Assembly (NCBI RefSeq): GCF_900156345.1
Contig: NZ_FTPP01000002.1
Coordinates: 1,116,001 to 1,180,000 of the forward strand
Length of the DNA: 64,000 bases
Source of the DNA: Pontibacter indicus
GTDB lineage: Bacteria; Bacteroidota; Bacteroidia; Cytophagales; Hymenobacteraceae
Reading direction: 5' to 3'
Part shown: positions 53,770 through 62,957 of the stretch, piece by piece
Position numbering within the stretch: the first letter of the stretch is position 1
Layout of the letters: each line of letters opens with the position of its first letter
The notes under the pieces: model-generated
Databases searched by the model: none
Seen by the model: the letters and a program-made list of their open reading frames with translations, nothing else
What the model was told of the DNA's origin: nothing
Position numbers and translations under genes: made by a program

Positions 53770-53819
53770 AATAAACAGGAAGCGCTGCCTCAAAAGGGCA
53801 GCGCTTCCTGTTTATTTTT
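53770..53819. terminator. Bidirectional terminator between convergent genes
   Basis: AAACAGGAAGCGCTGCC pairs with GGCAGCGCTTCCTGTTT around a seven-base loop, then T's. Confidence 0.88.
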
Positions 53820-54066
53820 TCTTCTTGTTTTTATCCGTGTCTTTTTCCCGTAGATCGCTGACGTCTTCAATCTCAATCTCTTCGTCGCCGATGTGGAGTT
53901 CATCCGGTTCCAGGTCTACGTATACCTCGTGGTTGGGTGGGGTCGTGTCCGATTCGCGGTCAGCGCTTTTGGGAGCAGGCTTGCCGCTGATTTCCTTATT
54001 GTCGCTGTCCTTTCCCAGGTGACCGCTGTCGCGCTTCTTTTCGTGAAAATTATCTTGGTTCTTCAT
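53812..54066 (-). CDS. Small acidic/basic disordered protein
   Basis: 84 residues, strongly charged: basic start (MKNQDNFHEKKRDSGHLGKD), acidic middle (DLEPDELHIGDEEIEIEDVSDL) and a lysine end (DKNKKKK). No signal peptide or hydrophobic core. Possibly a disordered stress-type protein. It shares the terminator with the lipoprotein gene. No family recognised. Confidence 0.58.
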   Translation of the reverse strand: MKNQDNFHEKKRDSGHLGKDSDNKEISGKPAPKSADRESDTTPPNHEVYVDLEPDELHIGDEEIEIEDVSDLREKDTDKNKKKK

Positions 54067-54332
54067 ATCGTTGGGTGATTGGGTTCTTCCTGAAGCAGGT
54101 ATACACTAGGCTGTTTTCTGGATCTATCGGATCTAACGAAACGGCTATACCTGCGCCTTATGTCTATACCTGATTGGTATGCCTGTCCGGACCTATGCCT
54201 GCGCGTCCTAACAAAAGCTTACAGGTATAGCCGGTTTACCGTTTACGGAAAAGTGACGGACTGGTCAGCCTATATCGGCCATTTTTTCTGAAGGGAGTCC
54301 GGTGTAGCCCCACTCAATCCAACGGGTATTTG

Positions 54333-54340
54333 TATATTTG
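54333..54340 (+). promoter_or_regulatory. -7 promoter box of metG
   Basis: TATATTTG, a perfect match 17 bases before the ATG at 54357. It overlaps the longer open frame and so supports the shorter start with a very short leader. Confidence 0.6.
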
Positions 54341-54356
54341 CGTTTTAACGAGAACT

Positions 54357-56396
54357 ATGGCTGAAAACTATAAACGATATACCGTAACGGCGGCATTGCC
54401 TTATGCCAACGGCCCCGTACACATCGGGCACCTGGCGGGCGTATACCTGCCGGCCGACATCTACGTGCGCTACCTGCGTGCGCAAAACAGAGACGTGAAG
54501 TTCATCTGCGGCTCCGACGAGCACGGGGTGCCGATCACAATTCGCGCCAAGAAAGAAGGCATCACGCCGCAGCAGGCCGTGGACAAATACCATGAGCTGA
54601 TCAAGAAGTCCTTCGAGGACTTCAACGTATCCTTCGACATCTACTCCCGCACCTCTTCCCAAACGCACCACGAGACGGCTTCTGACTTTTTCCTGAAGCT
54701 GTACAACGATGGCAAATTTGTAGAGCAGACCACGCAGCAGTACTATGACGAGAAGGCCCAGCAGTTCCTGGCCGACCGTTACATTGTGGGTACCTGCCCG
54801 AAGTGCGGCAACGAAAACGCCTACGGCGACCAGTGCGAGAGCTGCGGTACTTCGCTCAACGCCACTGACCTGATCAACCCGAAAAGCACGCTGAGTGGCG
54901 CCGTGCCGGTGATGCGCGAGACCAAGCACTGGTACCTGCCGCTGAACGAGTACGAAGCCTGGCTGCGCGAGTGGATCGTGGATGGCCACAAAGGCGACTG
55001 GAAGCCCAACGTATACGGCCAGTGCAAAAGCTGGATCGACCAGGGCCTGCAGCCGCGTGCCGTAACCCGCGACCTCGACTGGGGTGTGCCGGTACCGGTA
55101 GCAGGCGCAGAAGGCAAGGTGCTCTATGTGTGGTTCGATGCGCCGATTGGCTACATCTCTGCTACCAAAGACCTGACGCCGGAGTGGGAGAAATACTGGA
55201 AAGATCCGGAGACGAAGCTGGTGCATTTCATTGGTAAAGACAACATCGTGTTCCACTGCATCATCTTCCCGAGCATGCTCAAGGCCCACGGCGACTATGT
55301 GCTGCCAGACAATGTGCCGGCCAACGAGTTCCTCAACTTGGAGGGCGACAAGATCTCTACGTCCCGCAACTGGGCGGTGTGGCTGCACGAATACCTGGAG
55401 GCCTTCCCGGGCAAAGGCGACGTGCTCCGCTATTCGCTGGCTGCCAACATGCCGGAGACGAAGGACAACGATTTCACGTGGAAGGACTACCAGGCCCGCA
55501 ACAACAACGAACTACTAGCCATCTTGGGCAACTTTATCAACCGCGCCGTGGTGCTCACCCAAAAATACTACAACGGCGAAGTACCGGCCCGTGGCGAGCT
55601 CCAGGACTACGACAAAGAAGTGTTGAGCGTGTTGGAAGGTATGCCAATGGTGATTGCGACCTACCTGGATCGCTACCGTTTCCGCGACGCATTGAGCGAA
55701 CTGATGAACCTGGCCCGCCTGGGGAACAAGTACCTGGCTGACACCGAGCCTTGGAAGCTGATCAAGACTGACGAAGAGCGCGTGAAGACGATCATGAACA
55801 TTGCGCTGCAGATCTCTGCCAGCCTGAGCATCCTGATGGAGCCGTTCCTGCCAGAGTCGGCGCATAAGCTGGCCAATATGCTTAATAAGCCACTGGGCAA
55901 GTGGGCCGATGCCGGATCAGCTGATCTGTTGGCGACGGGCCACGTGATCGGCACACCGGAGCTGATGTTTGAGAAGATAGAAGATGCTGCTGTAGAGGCA
56001 CAGGTACAGAAGCTGCTGGATACCAAAAAAGCCAATGAAGCGGCCAATGCTGTCGTAGAGCCAGCCAAGGAAAACATCTCTTTTGAGGATTTCTCTAAAA
56101 TGGACATCCGCATCGGTACGATCATCGCAGCCGAGAAGGTAGCCAAGACCAAAAAGCTCCTGAAACTGACCATCGATACCGGTATAGACCAGCGCACGGT
56201 GGTGAGCGGTATAGCCGAGTTTTTCAACCCGGAGGAGATCGTAGGGCAGCAGGTGAGCATTTTGGTGAACCTGGCGCCGCGCGAGATCAAAGGCATTACC
56301 AGCCAGGGCATGATCCTGATGGCGGAGAATGCCGACGGTTCACTGGCCTTCATGCAGCCAAACAAGGCCATCCGGAACGGCGGAACAGTGCGCTAA
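54357..56396 (+). CDS. metG: Methionyl-tRNA synthetase with C-terminal tRNA-binding domain
   Basis: 679 residues from the ATG at 54357 ([20 protein letters not shown]). HIGH motif at residues 22-25. A zinc knuckle with four cysteines ([18 protein letters not shown]) lies near 150. The KMSKS loop is DKISTSRNW, a KISTS variant. An anticodon-binding helical domain follows, then an EMAP/Trbp111-type domain in the last 110 residues ([17 protein letters not shown]). Charges tRNA-Met in the cytoplasm. Single gene, ended by a bidirectional terminator. Confidence 0.97.
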   Translation: MAENYKRYTVTAALPYANGPVHIGHLAGVYLPADIYVRYLRAQNRDVKFICGSDEHGVPITIRAKKEGITPQQAVDKYHELIKKSFEDFNVSFDIYSRTSSQTHHETASDFFLKLYNDGKFVEQTTQQYYDEKAQQFLADRYIVGTCPKCGNENAYGDQCESCGTSLNATDLINPKSTLSGAVPVMRETKHWYLPLNEYEAWLREWIVDGHKGDWKPNVYGQCKSWIDQGLQPRAVTRDLDWGVPVPVAGAEGKVLYVWFDAPIGYISATKDLTPEWEKYWKDPETKLVHFIGKDNIVFHCIIFPSMLKAHGDYVLPDNVPANEFLNLEGDKISTSRNWAVWLHEYLEAFPGKGDVLRYSLAANMPETKDNDFTWKDYQARNNNELLAILGNFINRAVVLTQKYYNGEVPARGELQDYDKEVLSVLEGMPMVIATYLDRYRFRDALSELMNLARLGNKYLADTEPWKLIKTDEERVKTIMNIALQISASLSILMEPFLPESAHKLANMLNKPLGKWADAGSADLLATGHVIGTPELMFEKIEDAAVEAQVQKLLDTKKANEAANAVVEPAKENISFEDFSKMDIRIGTIIAAEKVAKTKKLLKLTIDTGIDQRTVVSGIAEFFNPEEIVGQQVSILVNLAPREIKGITSQGMILMAENADGSLAFMQPNKAIRNGGTVR

Positions 56397-56412
56397 GCTG
56401 TACCTTCAGGTA

Positions 56413-56456
56413 TAAAAATCCCCGCTTGTCTTTCGGCAAGCGGGGATTTTCTTTTT
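56413..56456. terminator. Bidirectional terminator between metG and the HD-PycTM gene
   Basis: AAAATCCCCGCTTG pairs with CAAGCGGGGATTTT around TCTTTCGG. Confidence 0.88.
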
Positions 56457-56498
56457 AAGCTATATGGGTAATGATGCGTCGGCACCTAATACGGCCGG

Positions 56499-57677
56499 CT
56501 ATGCCAGGAACAGCCAGGCAACGAGGTAACTGAGCAGAACGGCGCCCAGGCCGAGTGCAAATACGGTATAAGCCAACTTTAACAGGCGGTACTTTCTGGA
56601 GAGCACTTTCCCCTGCAGGTAGATGTTGTCTGCCATGCTGTTATACAGCAGGTTGTGATCCCGCATAATATTTCGGATACCCTCCCGATAGGTATAGGAA
56701 TCGAGCTGGATGAAGTTTCCAAAGAATAGAAAGTCGATCTTATTCTCCGGCATGGCGGTGTTCTTGGTATTGGGTCGCGTGGAGCGGATGGCCAGGATAA
56801 TCGTAACCAGGCAAACCACGGTCAGCAGGATGGAAGGAAGCAGCAGATGCGGCACGTCCTGAAACTTGTTGAAGAAAGACGAGATCATAATGGAGGCGAT
56901 GATGGCGTTGACAGAGATCAGCATGTTCGCTTTATTGTCGGCTATCACGCTCAGCTGAAGGTGACTGGCCATGGTCGTCCGGAACATTGTTTCAATCCCT
57001 TTGCTGGCCTTTTGCTCTTTCTCCTTTCTAAGGTCTTTTTTCAAAGATTTGTTTTCTTCCCATAAGGCTTCCAGTTCTTCATTTTCCTTACTAAGCTCTT
57101 TCCGCTTTTTCTTCAGTAGTTTGATGTTTTGCTCCTTGCCCGCGGAGAAAGCCCTTTTGGCGTACTTTGTATAATAATAGTGCTTCTTGAGCAAGGCCAG
57201 ATGTTTGTCTATCCAGTCGTACTGGCCCACTTTGGTGCCCGGGTCAGCTGCTTTCCTTTCTACTCTGGCCACATAATCGTCCGAAGCCAGAAAACTGGCG
57301 ACAGCGTCACAAAGTGCCTCCTCCAACAGGTCGCGGGGGCGTTGCGGGTAATGGGTAGCGGCAATGCACTGCGATATTCTCAGGATTTCCGCCTGGCTCA
57401 GGTTACAGCTCACCAGAAACTCAGTAACCGGTGCGATCTTTTGCTCATCAAGCGGCTCGCCCGAATCGTCACAGTACAGGTCATGCAGCCAGGCGGCAAG
57501 CAATAGCAAACGCGTCTCCTCATCACTAAAATCACAGAACTTGCTGATCGCCTCGGCTACAGCAACCAGCGTTTTTGTGTGTTGCAGGTCAAAACCAACG
57601 GCTTCGTTCGTGCCATTCATCGGAAGGTTCAGCCCTACGAAGGCATTTGCCCTATCCAGAATATCATCTTCCATCAT
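56499..57677 (-). CDS. HD-domain protein with PycTM (DUF5706) Pycsar-effector-type membrane domain
   Basis: 392 residues. The N-terminal HD domain has H33, H65-D66 (AAWLHDLYCD), H109 (AATHYP) and D124 (ALCDAV), a full set of HD phosphohydrolase ligands. A long charged coiled coil covers 183-225. The C-terminal part has helices at 252-268 and 278-297, a cytoplasmic loop, and a last helix at 370-391. SVIADNKANMLISVNAIIAS is the signature of PycTM/DUF5706, the membrane effector of Pycsar antiphage systems that responds to cyclic pyrimidine nucleotides. Start codons at 57677 and 57674 are both possible. A class III cyclase gene diverges 442 bases away. Orphan HD-PycTM proteins are common in Bacteroidota, so a defence role is not certain. 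Confidence 0.82.
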   Translation of the reverse strand: MMEDDILDRANAFVGLNLPMNGTNEAVGFDLQHTKTLVAVAEAISKFCDFSDEETRLLLLAAWLHDLYCDDSGEPLDEQKIAPVTEFLVSCNLSQAEILRISQCIAATHYPQRPRDLLEEALCDAVASFLASDDYVARVERKAADPGTKVGQYDWIDKHLALLKKHYYYTKYAKRAFSAGKEQNIKLLKKKRKELSKENEELEALWEENKSLKKDLRKEKEQKASKGIETMFRTTMASHLQLSVIADNKANMLISVNAIIASIMISSFFNKFQDVPHLLLPSILLTVVCLVTIILAIRSTRPNTKNTAMPENKIDFLFFGNFIQLDSYTYREGIRNIMRDHNLLYNSMADNIYLQGKVLSRKYRLLKLAYTVFALGLGAVLLSYLVAWLFLA

Positions 57678-58119
57678 AGTTTCAATCTTTTGAATTTCTG
57701 CAGCTTCACCTCCTCTTCACATTCCATCCTTAGGATGGATATGTCAAATTGGTTTTACTGATCAAGTTAAATTTTAGTGTAATATAATCCTAATAAAAAT
57801 AAATTTATTATTCTGATAATGAGGTGTTTATGAATTAAATTCTATATATGCCTTAAAGAATTTATAGCTGTGAGGACTGCGAAAGTTGAGCGAATACCAG
57901 CGCGCTATGTAAGGAAATTAGAATGGTGTAAATCGCTGATGTGGTGATGGTTATATCTATTTTGCTTTGTGTCTCTACACCACATATTAGCTGTTAGGGC
58001 CAATAATATGTGGCATATTGTAAGGAAAGGCGCTATTCGTTTTGAAAGGATTATCGTAAATATAAAGTATGTGTTATAAAACTGGACTATATTTATTGCA
58101 GAGTTAAGTATTTTACCTT
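57678..58119. other. AT-rich divergent spacer between PycTM and cyclase genes
   Basis: 442 bases, no ORF or RNA gene seen. It contains an 8-1-8 palindrome TCCATCCT-T-AGGATGGA at 57723-57739. The spacer is notably AT-richer than flanking genes, and no AGGTATA heptamer is found in it. Confidence 0.6.
57723..57739. promoter_or_regulatory. Operator-like 8-1-8 palindrome upstream of the PycTM gene
   Basis: TCCATCCT and AGGATGGA around a central T, 46-62 bases upstream of the ATG at 57677. The binding protein is unknown. Confidence 0.4.
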
Positions 58120-60129
58120 ATGAGTCGACACCGTCAGCTTGCCGCAATCCTGTTCACAGATATAGAAGGGTATTCTGCCATGATGCAGCAGAACGAGAAG
58201 CAGGCTTTGACCGTTAAGAACCGGCACCGTGAAGTACTGCAGCGGGAGCACCAACGGTACCATGGCCGGGTTGTTCAGTACTATGGAGATGGTACGCTAA
58301 GTGTTTTCCAAAGTGCGGTGGAGGCAGTGGAGTGCGCGCTGGCCATGCAATCGGCTTTTTTGGAGGAACCCTTGGTTCCCGTTCGTATGGGTCTGCACAT
58401 GGGCGATGTGGTTTTCGATGAAGAGCAATTGTTCGGGGATGGAGTGAATCTTGCTTCCCGCGTTGAGTCACTGGGTGTGGCAGGCAGTGTGCTGTTCTCT
58501 GATAAGATAAAGGACGAGATTGCGAACCACCCTGAAATAAAAACTTATTCTGTGGGAATTTACCGACTGAAGAACATAGAGCGGCCGGTCGAAGTGTTTG
58601 CCCTAGATCACGAAGGCTTAGTAAAGCCAACTCCGAACTCTTTGAAAGGCAAGACGGAAGAGAAGAAAGCCCCGCCGTTGCGAACAGCTAAAAGAGCCCC
58701 TGCCAAGAGCATTGCCGTGCTACCGCTTGTGAACCTGAGCAATGATCCTGAGCAACAGTATTTCAGCGAGGGTGTCGCGGAAGAGATCATCAATGCCCTG
58801 TCCAGCCTTAAAAACCTGAAAGTGGCGGGGCGCACCTCTTCGTTCAAGTTCAGCAGGGAAACCGCTGATCTGCGGGAGGTGGGAGAGAAGCTGGGCGTGA
58901 GCACGGTGTTAGAAGGCAGTGTACGCAAACAGGGCAACCGGTTGAGAATTACAGTGCAGCTCACCAAGGTAGAGGACGGCTTTCATCTGTGGTCGGAGCG
59001 GTACGATGGCAGCATGGACGATATCTTTGCGATCCAGGATAAGATTGCGATGGCCATTACGGAGAAGATGAAAGTGACGCTGCTGGAGAAGGGCCGGGGC
59101 GGGCTCCGGAAAAGGCCTACCCAAAATACCGAAGCCTATGAGCTATACCTGAAAGGAAAATTCTACCTGAACAGGCGCGGTTCCTACATCGTTACTGGTA
59201 TGAAGTACCTTCAGAGAGCCCTGGAGCTGGACCCTAATTTTGCCCTGGCGTATGCAGACTATGCAGACGCAAATGTGCTGCTAGGGCTTTATGGCATACT
59301 GCCGCCGAAGCAGGTCATGTTTAAAGGGAAGCAGGCAGCAGAGAAAGCGTTGCAGCTTAACCCATCTTTGTGCGAGGCTTATACCTCGCTGGGCTCGTAC
59401 TACTGCTACATCTGGGATTTGCCAAAAGCTGAGAAACATTTTTTAAAAGCGCTTGAGCTGAACCCAAACCATGCGCAAACACACCTCCGGTATGGCCTCA
59501 ACTACCTCGCCTGGATGAAGGGTGATTTTGCAAAGGCGGAGGAGCATGGCAGGAAAGCAATAAAGCTCGAACCGCTGAGTGCGCTTTGCTTTGGCATTTA
59601 TGCCCAGATTCTGCATGCAGGCGGAAAGTTTAAGGAAGCACTTGCCGCCTGCAAGACCGGGCTGGATCTGGATTCCTATTCCTTTATATGCAATCTGTAT
59701 GAGGGCTACTCTTACCTGTTTTTGCACCAGCACGAAGAGGCGCTTGCGGTGTTTGAACGCCTGATGGTACTCTCGAGCAGGCATAGCTTTGCCCATGGTG
59801 CCTTAATTATGACGCTCTGTAAAATGGGGAACATCGACAGGGCAAGGGCGGAATTGAAGGAACTGAAAGAGCGGGCCAGCAGGGAGTACGTTGTCTGCAC
59901 TGCAATAGGTATAGCAGCAGGGTGGTTGAACGATGATCTGGATGAGGCCTTCTACTTTTTTGAGAAGGGGCTTAATGAACACGATCCTTTGCTTGTCTCA
60001 CTCAAATATGAACGCTGGACTCCGGAGACAGTCAGGCAGGATCCCCGCTATCAGAAACTGCTGGATAAGATGAACTCTCCAGACAAACCGTTCTCTGATA
60101 GTCTTTACAAGTATGGCTTTGGGATCTGA
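58120..60129 (+). CDS. Class III nucleotide cyclase with TolB-like and TPR domains
   Basis: 669 residues, no membrane helix. The N-terminal cyclase domain (1-170) has metal aspartates D14 (LFTDIEGYS) and D57 (YYGDGTLSVF) and transition-state residues N110 and R114 (GDGVNLASRVES). At the two positions that choose the base, usually Lys and Asp/Thr for ATP, it has Gln53 and Gln103, so the substrate is open. A TolB-N-like domain (SIAVLPLVNLSNDPEQQYF) covers about 195-320, followed by TPR repeats to about 640. Many such proteins exist in bacteria as signalling enzymes. Divergent from the HD-PycTM gene, which is suggestive of a functional pair. Confidence 0.88.
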   Translation: MSRHRQLAAILFTDIEGYSAMMQQNEKQALTVKNRHREVLQREHQRYHGRVVQYYGDGTLSVFQSAVEAVECALAMQSAFLEEPLVPVRMGLHMGDVVFDEEQLFGDGVNLASRVESLGVAGSVLFSDKIKDEIANHPEIKTYSVGIYRLKNIERPVEVFALDHEGLVKPTPNSLKGKTEEKKAPPLRTAKRAPAKSIAVLPLVNLSNDPEQQYFSEGVAEEIINALSSLKNLKVAGRTSSFKFSRETADLREVGEKLGVSTVLEGSVRKQGNRLRITVQLTKVEDGFHLWSERYDGSMDDIFAIQDKIAMAITEKMKVTLLEKGRGGLRKRPTQNTEAYELYLKGKFYLNRRGSYIVTGMKYLQRALELDPNFALAYADYADANVLLGLYGILPPKQVMFKGKQAAEKALQLNPSLCEAYTSLGSYYCYIWDLPKAEKHFLKALELNPNHAQTHLRYGLNYLAWMKGDFAKAEEHGRKAIKLEPLSALCFGIYAQILHAGGKFKEALAACKTGLDLDSYSFICNLYEGYSYLFLHQHEEALAVFERLMVLSSRHSFAHGALIMTLCKMGNIDRARAELKELKERASREYVVCTAIGIAAGWLNDDLDEAFYFFEKGLNEHDPLLVSLKYERWTPETVRQDPRYQKLLDKMNSPDKPFSDSLYKYGFGI

Positions 60130-60157
60130 TCAGTGCTTAAGGCATTGTTTGATAAAA

Positions 60158-61441
60158 CTATTTTGCAGCCATATCTGCTTCAGGAGAGACTACAGGCTGT
60201 AGGCTCAGGCGCTCCCGCTCGATGTACTGCACCACAAAGTACAGCCCCACACTTACCACAATAGCAAAAGCACCCAGTATCCACCACAGGGTATCAAAAC
60301 CATGACGGGCGGCAATGGTGGTGCCCATGTAAGGCGCGATCACGTGCGCGGCCGCATACGATATGGTGTACAATCCCATGTAGGAGCCGCGGTTGCTGTT
60401 GTTGGAGCGCTCCACCGAAATGGTCGCCATAAAGGGCATGACCAATATCTCTGAAAAGCTCAGCAGGGTCATCGCGAAATAGAGCAGGAACATGTGATGC
60501 CCCAGGTTCAGGCTGACAAAGGAGAAGCCCAGGATCAGCACCCCGATTGGGATCAGCCACGACTTCTTGACTTTATCGCCGATCAGGTATACAAAGATCA
60601 TCTCCACCATAAACACGATGAAGCCGTTGAGAGCCAACAGGCCGCCAATGTTCTGTTCGGGAAGCGCGTATACTTGCCGGTAGAAGAGCGGCAAAGTAGA
60701 AAGGAGCTGGAAGAACAGCATCGCAAAACCCGCGTTCAGCACCACAAAAACCAGGTATAGCTTATCGGTATAAGGGGAGCGGACTTTTTCGGTTGTGCTC
60801 AGGTTCGCTTCGTTAGAAATAGCCTCTGTTTTAACTTTTTTCTGTGGCCGGTGGCCCTGCTTGTTGCGGAAGTAGATGTAAAAGAAGAGGCCAGCCATCA
60901 TACAGCCCAGCGCATCGCCCACGAAAAGGTATTTGTAAGAGATAGCCGCCACCATACCGCCCAGGGCAGGACCAATCGAAAAGCCCAGGTTCAGGGCCAT
61001 CCGGTTGAGCGAGAAAGCTCGGGTGACGTTTTCGGGCCGGGCGTAATGCGCGATGGAAGCGGAGTTGGCGGGCCGCAGCATGTCGTTTACCAGGCTCAGG
61101 ATGAACACGCCAATGGCCATGTGCTCAAACTTCTCCAGGAACAGGAACATCAGGTATAAGCTGCCGCCAACGGTCAGACTGAAGGCCTGTACCTTGAAAT
61201 GCCCAATCTTATCCGTCAGCCAACCACCCAGGAAGCCGCCGCACACTGCCCCAAGCCCATAGATACTCAGGATGATACCCGCTTCCTTCATCGTAAACCC
61301 AAGCGACTCCGTCAGGTATACGCCCAGGAAAGGGATTACCATGGCGCCGCTCCGGTTGATGAACATGATCAACGACAGCATCCAGGCAGGGCGGGAGAGG
61401 CCCCCAAAGGCATTGCGGTATAGCAAGAAGAGGCGTTTCAT
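60158..61441 (-). CDS. MFS transporter
   Basis: 427 residues with twelve hydrophobic helices. The MFS loop 2-3 signature is present (GGFLGGWLTDKIGHFKVQ), and the two halves are joined by a basic, threonine/serine-containing loop (about residues 200-225). YdeE/DHA1-like drug or metabolite exporters look like this: RSGAMVIPFLGVYLTESLG at the start and RPANSASIAHYARPENVTR after helix 4. Substrate unknown. Convergent with the cyclase gene. Confidence 0.9.
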   Translation of the reverse strand: MKRLFLLYRNAFGGLSRPAWMLSLIMFINRSGAMVIPFLGVYLTESLGFTMKEAGIILSIYGLGAVCGGFLGGWLTDKIGHFKVQAFSLTVGGSLYLMFLFLEKFEHMAIGVFILSLVNDMLRPANSASIAHYARPENVTRAFSLNRMALNLGFSIGPALGGMVAAISYKYLFVGDALGCMMAGLFFYIYFRNKQGHRPQKKVKTEAISNEANLSTTEKVRSPYTDKLYLVFVVLNAGFAMLFFQLLSTLPLFYRQVYALPEQNIGGLLALNGFIVFMVEMIFVYLIGDKVKKSWLIPIGVLILGFSFVSLNLGHHMFLLYFAMTLLSFSEILVMPFMATISVERSNNSNRGSYMGLYTISYAAAHVIAPYMGTTIAARHGFDTLWWILGAFAIVVSVGLYFVVQYIERERLSLQPVVSPEADMAAK

Positions 61442-61513
61442 GGCTTTTGTCGCTGGGCGGTAATGCTATTTCTATGGGACAGGAATAAGTGGCTTTAGTC
61501 CGTAGCCTGCCCT

Positions 61514-62077
61514 TTATTTGGTATTGTACTGATTCATGGTGCGCTCCAGGCCGATGCTGCCAAAGGAAATAACCGAGTCCGCTGCTTTTTCGATGATGCC
61601 CGGCAGGTCAATCTTTTCGTCGTCACTGAAGGTGCTGAGCACGTAGTCTACCTGCTTGCCTTTGTGGAAGCTGTCGCCCACTCCGAAGCGCAGGCGCGGG
61701 TAGTTGTTGTGCCCCAGCGTCTGCTCGATGTGCTTGAGGCCGTTGTGCCCGCCGGCGCTGCCCTTGGCGCGTATGCGGATCTTGCCAAATGGCAGGGCAA
61801 TGTCGTCGGTGATCACCATCATCTGGTCCGGTGTCAGTTTGAGGCTGCTCAGCCAGTGGCCCACGGCTTTGCCGCTCAGGTTCATGTAGGTGGTAGGCTT
61901 CACGAGTACGTAGGTGCGGCCCTTGCTCTTGATCTCGGTCACGAAGGAGTGGCGACCCATGTCAAACTTCGCGTCGAATTTCTGCGCCAGGTAGTCCAGC
62001 ACCATAAAGCCAATGTTGTGACGCGTCTCCGCGTACTCCGGGCCAATATTGCCAAGGCCCACGATCAGGTATTTCAT
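61514..62077 (-). CDS. pth: Peptidyl-tRNA hydrolase
   Basis: 187 residues from the ATG at 62075-62077 (MKYLIVGLGNIGPEYAETRHNIGF), the normal length. The frame continues 27 codons to a TTG at 62158, and some relatives in this group seem to have such an extension, so the longer start is possible. Catalytic His is in TRHNIGF. KPTTYMNLSGKAV, DDIALPFGKIR and GSAGGHNGLKHIEQ are conserved. Releases peptides from tRNA after abortive translation. It is followed upstream by the L25 gene on the same strand in reverse order, separated by repeats. Confidence 0.95.
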   Translation of the reverse strand: MKYLIVGLGNIGPEYAETRHNIGFMVLDYLAQKFDAKFDMGRHSFVTEIKSKGRTYVLVKPTTYMNLSGKAVGHWLSSLKLTPDQMMVITDDIALPFGKIRIRAKGSAGGHNGLKHIEQTLGHNNYPRLRFGVGDSFHKGKQVDYVLSTFSDDEKIDLPGIIEKAADSVISFGSIGLERTMNQYNTK

Positions 62078-62162
62078 GCTTGTATCTTCGGTATCGGCGG
62101 CCGCCTGCTTTGTCAGGCCAAGCCACTGTTTTAGTGTGCTAATGGTTGAGTTGCTCAAAGAC

Positions 62163-62265
62163 TAAATTGTTGGATGGTTAAATTGTTGAATTGTCTTAGG
62201 GTATCTTACCCTAAGACAGGTATAGGAACCTTCAGCAATTTAACCATTAAACAATTTAACCTTCA
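62163..62265. repeat. Large imperfect inverted repeat with central perfect hairpin
   Basis: The outer arms (27 bases, starting AAATTGTTGGATGG) match the complement of 62239-62265 at 24 positions. Inside, GTCTTAGGGTA pairs perfectly with TACCCTAAGAC around TCT at about 62193-62217. Related to 52855-53015 and 62955-63125. Confidence 0.75.
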
Positions 62266-62276
62266 ATTGGAAACAA

Positions 62277-62310
62277 AAAATCCTGTCCCGCTCGGAGCAG
62301 GACAGGATCT
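62277..62310 (-). terminator. Terminator of the L25 gene
   Basis: ATCCTGTCC (62280-62288) pairs with GGACAGGAT (62300-62308). A T run follows on the minus strand. Confidence 0.8.
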
Positions 62311-62334
62311 TGGATGCTTATGAAGCAGTGAGAA

Positions 62335-62919
62335 TTACTTCTTACCGCGAGCTTCTTCAGTCTGTGCACTCTTAAGAGCACGTGGAATTGTAACGGTTGC
62401 AACCGGAGCAAGTGGGTTGGTCAGGATCTCATAGTCACCTTTCACAATCTTGCCAACTTTGATTGACTTACCAAGTTCCAGCTCAGAGATGTTCACCTCT
62501 ACGTAGTCTGGCAGGTTAGCAGGAAGTGCTTTCACTTTCAACTTGCGCAGTTTCGTAACCAGTTTACCACCTACCATTACACCTGGAGAGTTGCCAACAA
62601 ACTTAACCGGAACGTCGATTTTAACCTCTTTGTTCTCGTCAAGCTGCAGGAAGTCAACGTGCAGCAGCATTTCGTTTACTGGGTGGAACTGTACGTCCTG
62701 AAGGATCGCTCTGTAGTGCGTGCCTTCGATATTCAGATCAACTTCGTATACTTCTGGAGAATAAACTAAGTCTCTGAACAGGATAGCTGGGGCGTAGAAG
62801 TGAACTTGCTCAGTGCCGCCATACAGTACTCCTGGTACATAAGACTCATTGCGCAGCTCTTTCGTCTGTGCTTTACCGAGATTTGCTCTTTTAAACCCTA
62901 TAATCTCTAAAGTTTTCAT
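62335..62919 (-). CDS. rplY: 50S ribosomal protein L25/general stress protein Ctc
   Basis: 194 residues from the ATG at 62917-62919 (MKTLEIIGFKRANLGKAQTK); the upstream part of the open frame is not family-like. The N-terminal L25 domain binds 5S rRNA (ELRNESYVPGVLYGG). The long form has the C-terminal TL5-like beta domain, typical of Ctc (VNEMLLHVDFLQLDENKEVKIDVPVKF). Strongly AT-leaning codons for the window suggest high expression. A -7 box lies 31-38 bases upstream. Confidence 0.95.
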   Translation of the reverse strand: MKTLEIIGFKRANLGKAQTKELRNESYVPGVLYGGTEQVHFYAPAILFRDLVYSPEVYEVDLNIEGTHYRAILQDVQFHPVNEMLLHVDFLQLDENKEVKIDVPVKFVGNSPGVMVGGKLVTKLRKLKVKALPANLPDYVEVNISELELGKSIKVGKIVKGDYEILTNPLAPVATVTIPRALKSAQTEEARGKK

Positions 62920-62949
62920 AAAAATGAATTTGTTAAATTTTTCAGGCCA

Positions 62950-62957
62950 CAAAGGTA
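62950..62957 (-). promoter_or_regulatory. -7 promoter box of the L25 gene
   Basis: TACCTTTG on the minus strand, a perfect TAnnTTTG match 31 bases before the ATG. Confidence 0.55.

Noticed and set aside
54345..55388. 347-codon minus-strand frame opposite metG
   Set aside because: Shadow frame of a clear methionyl-tRNA synthetase gene.
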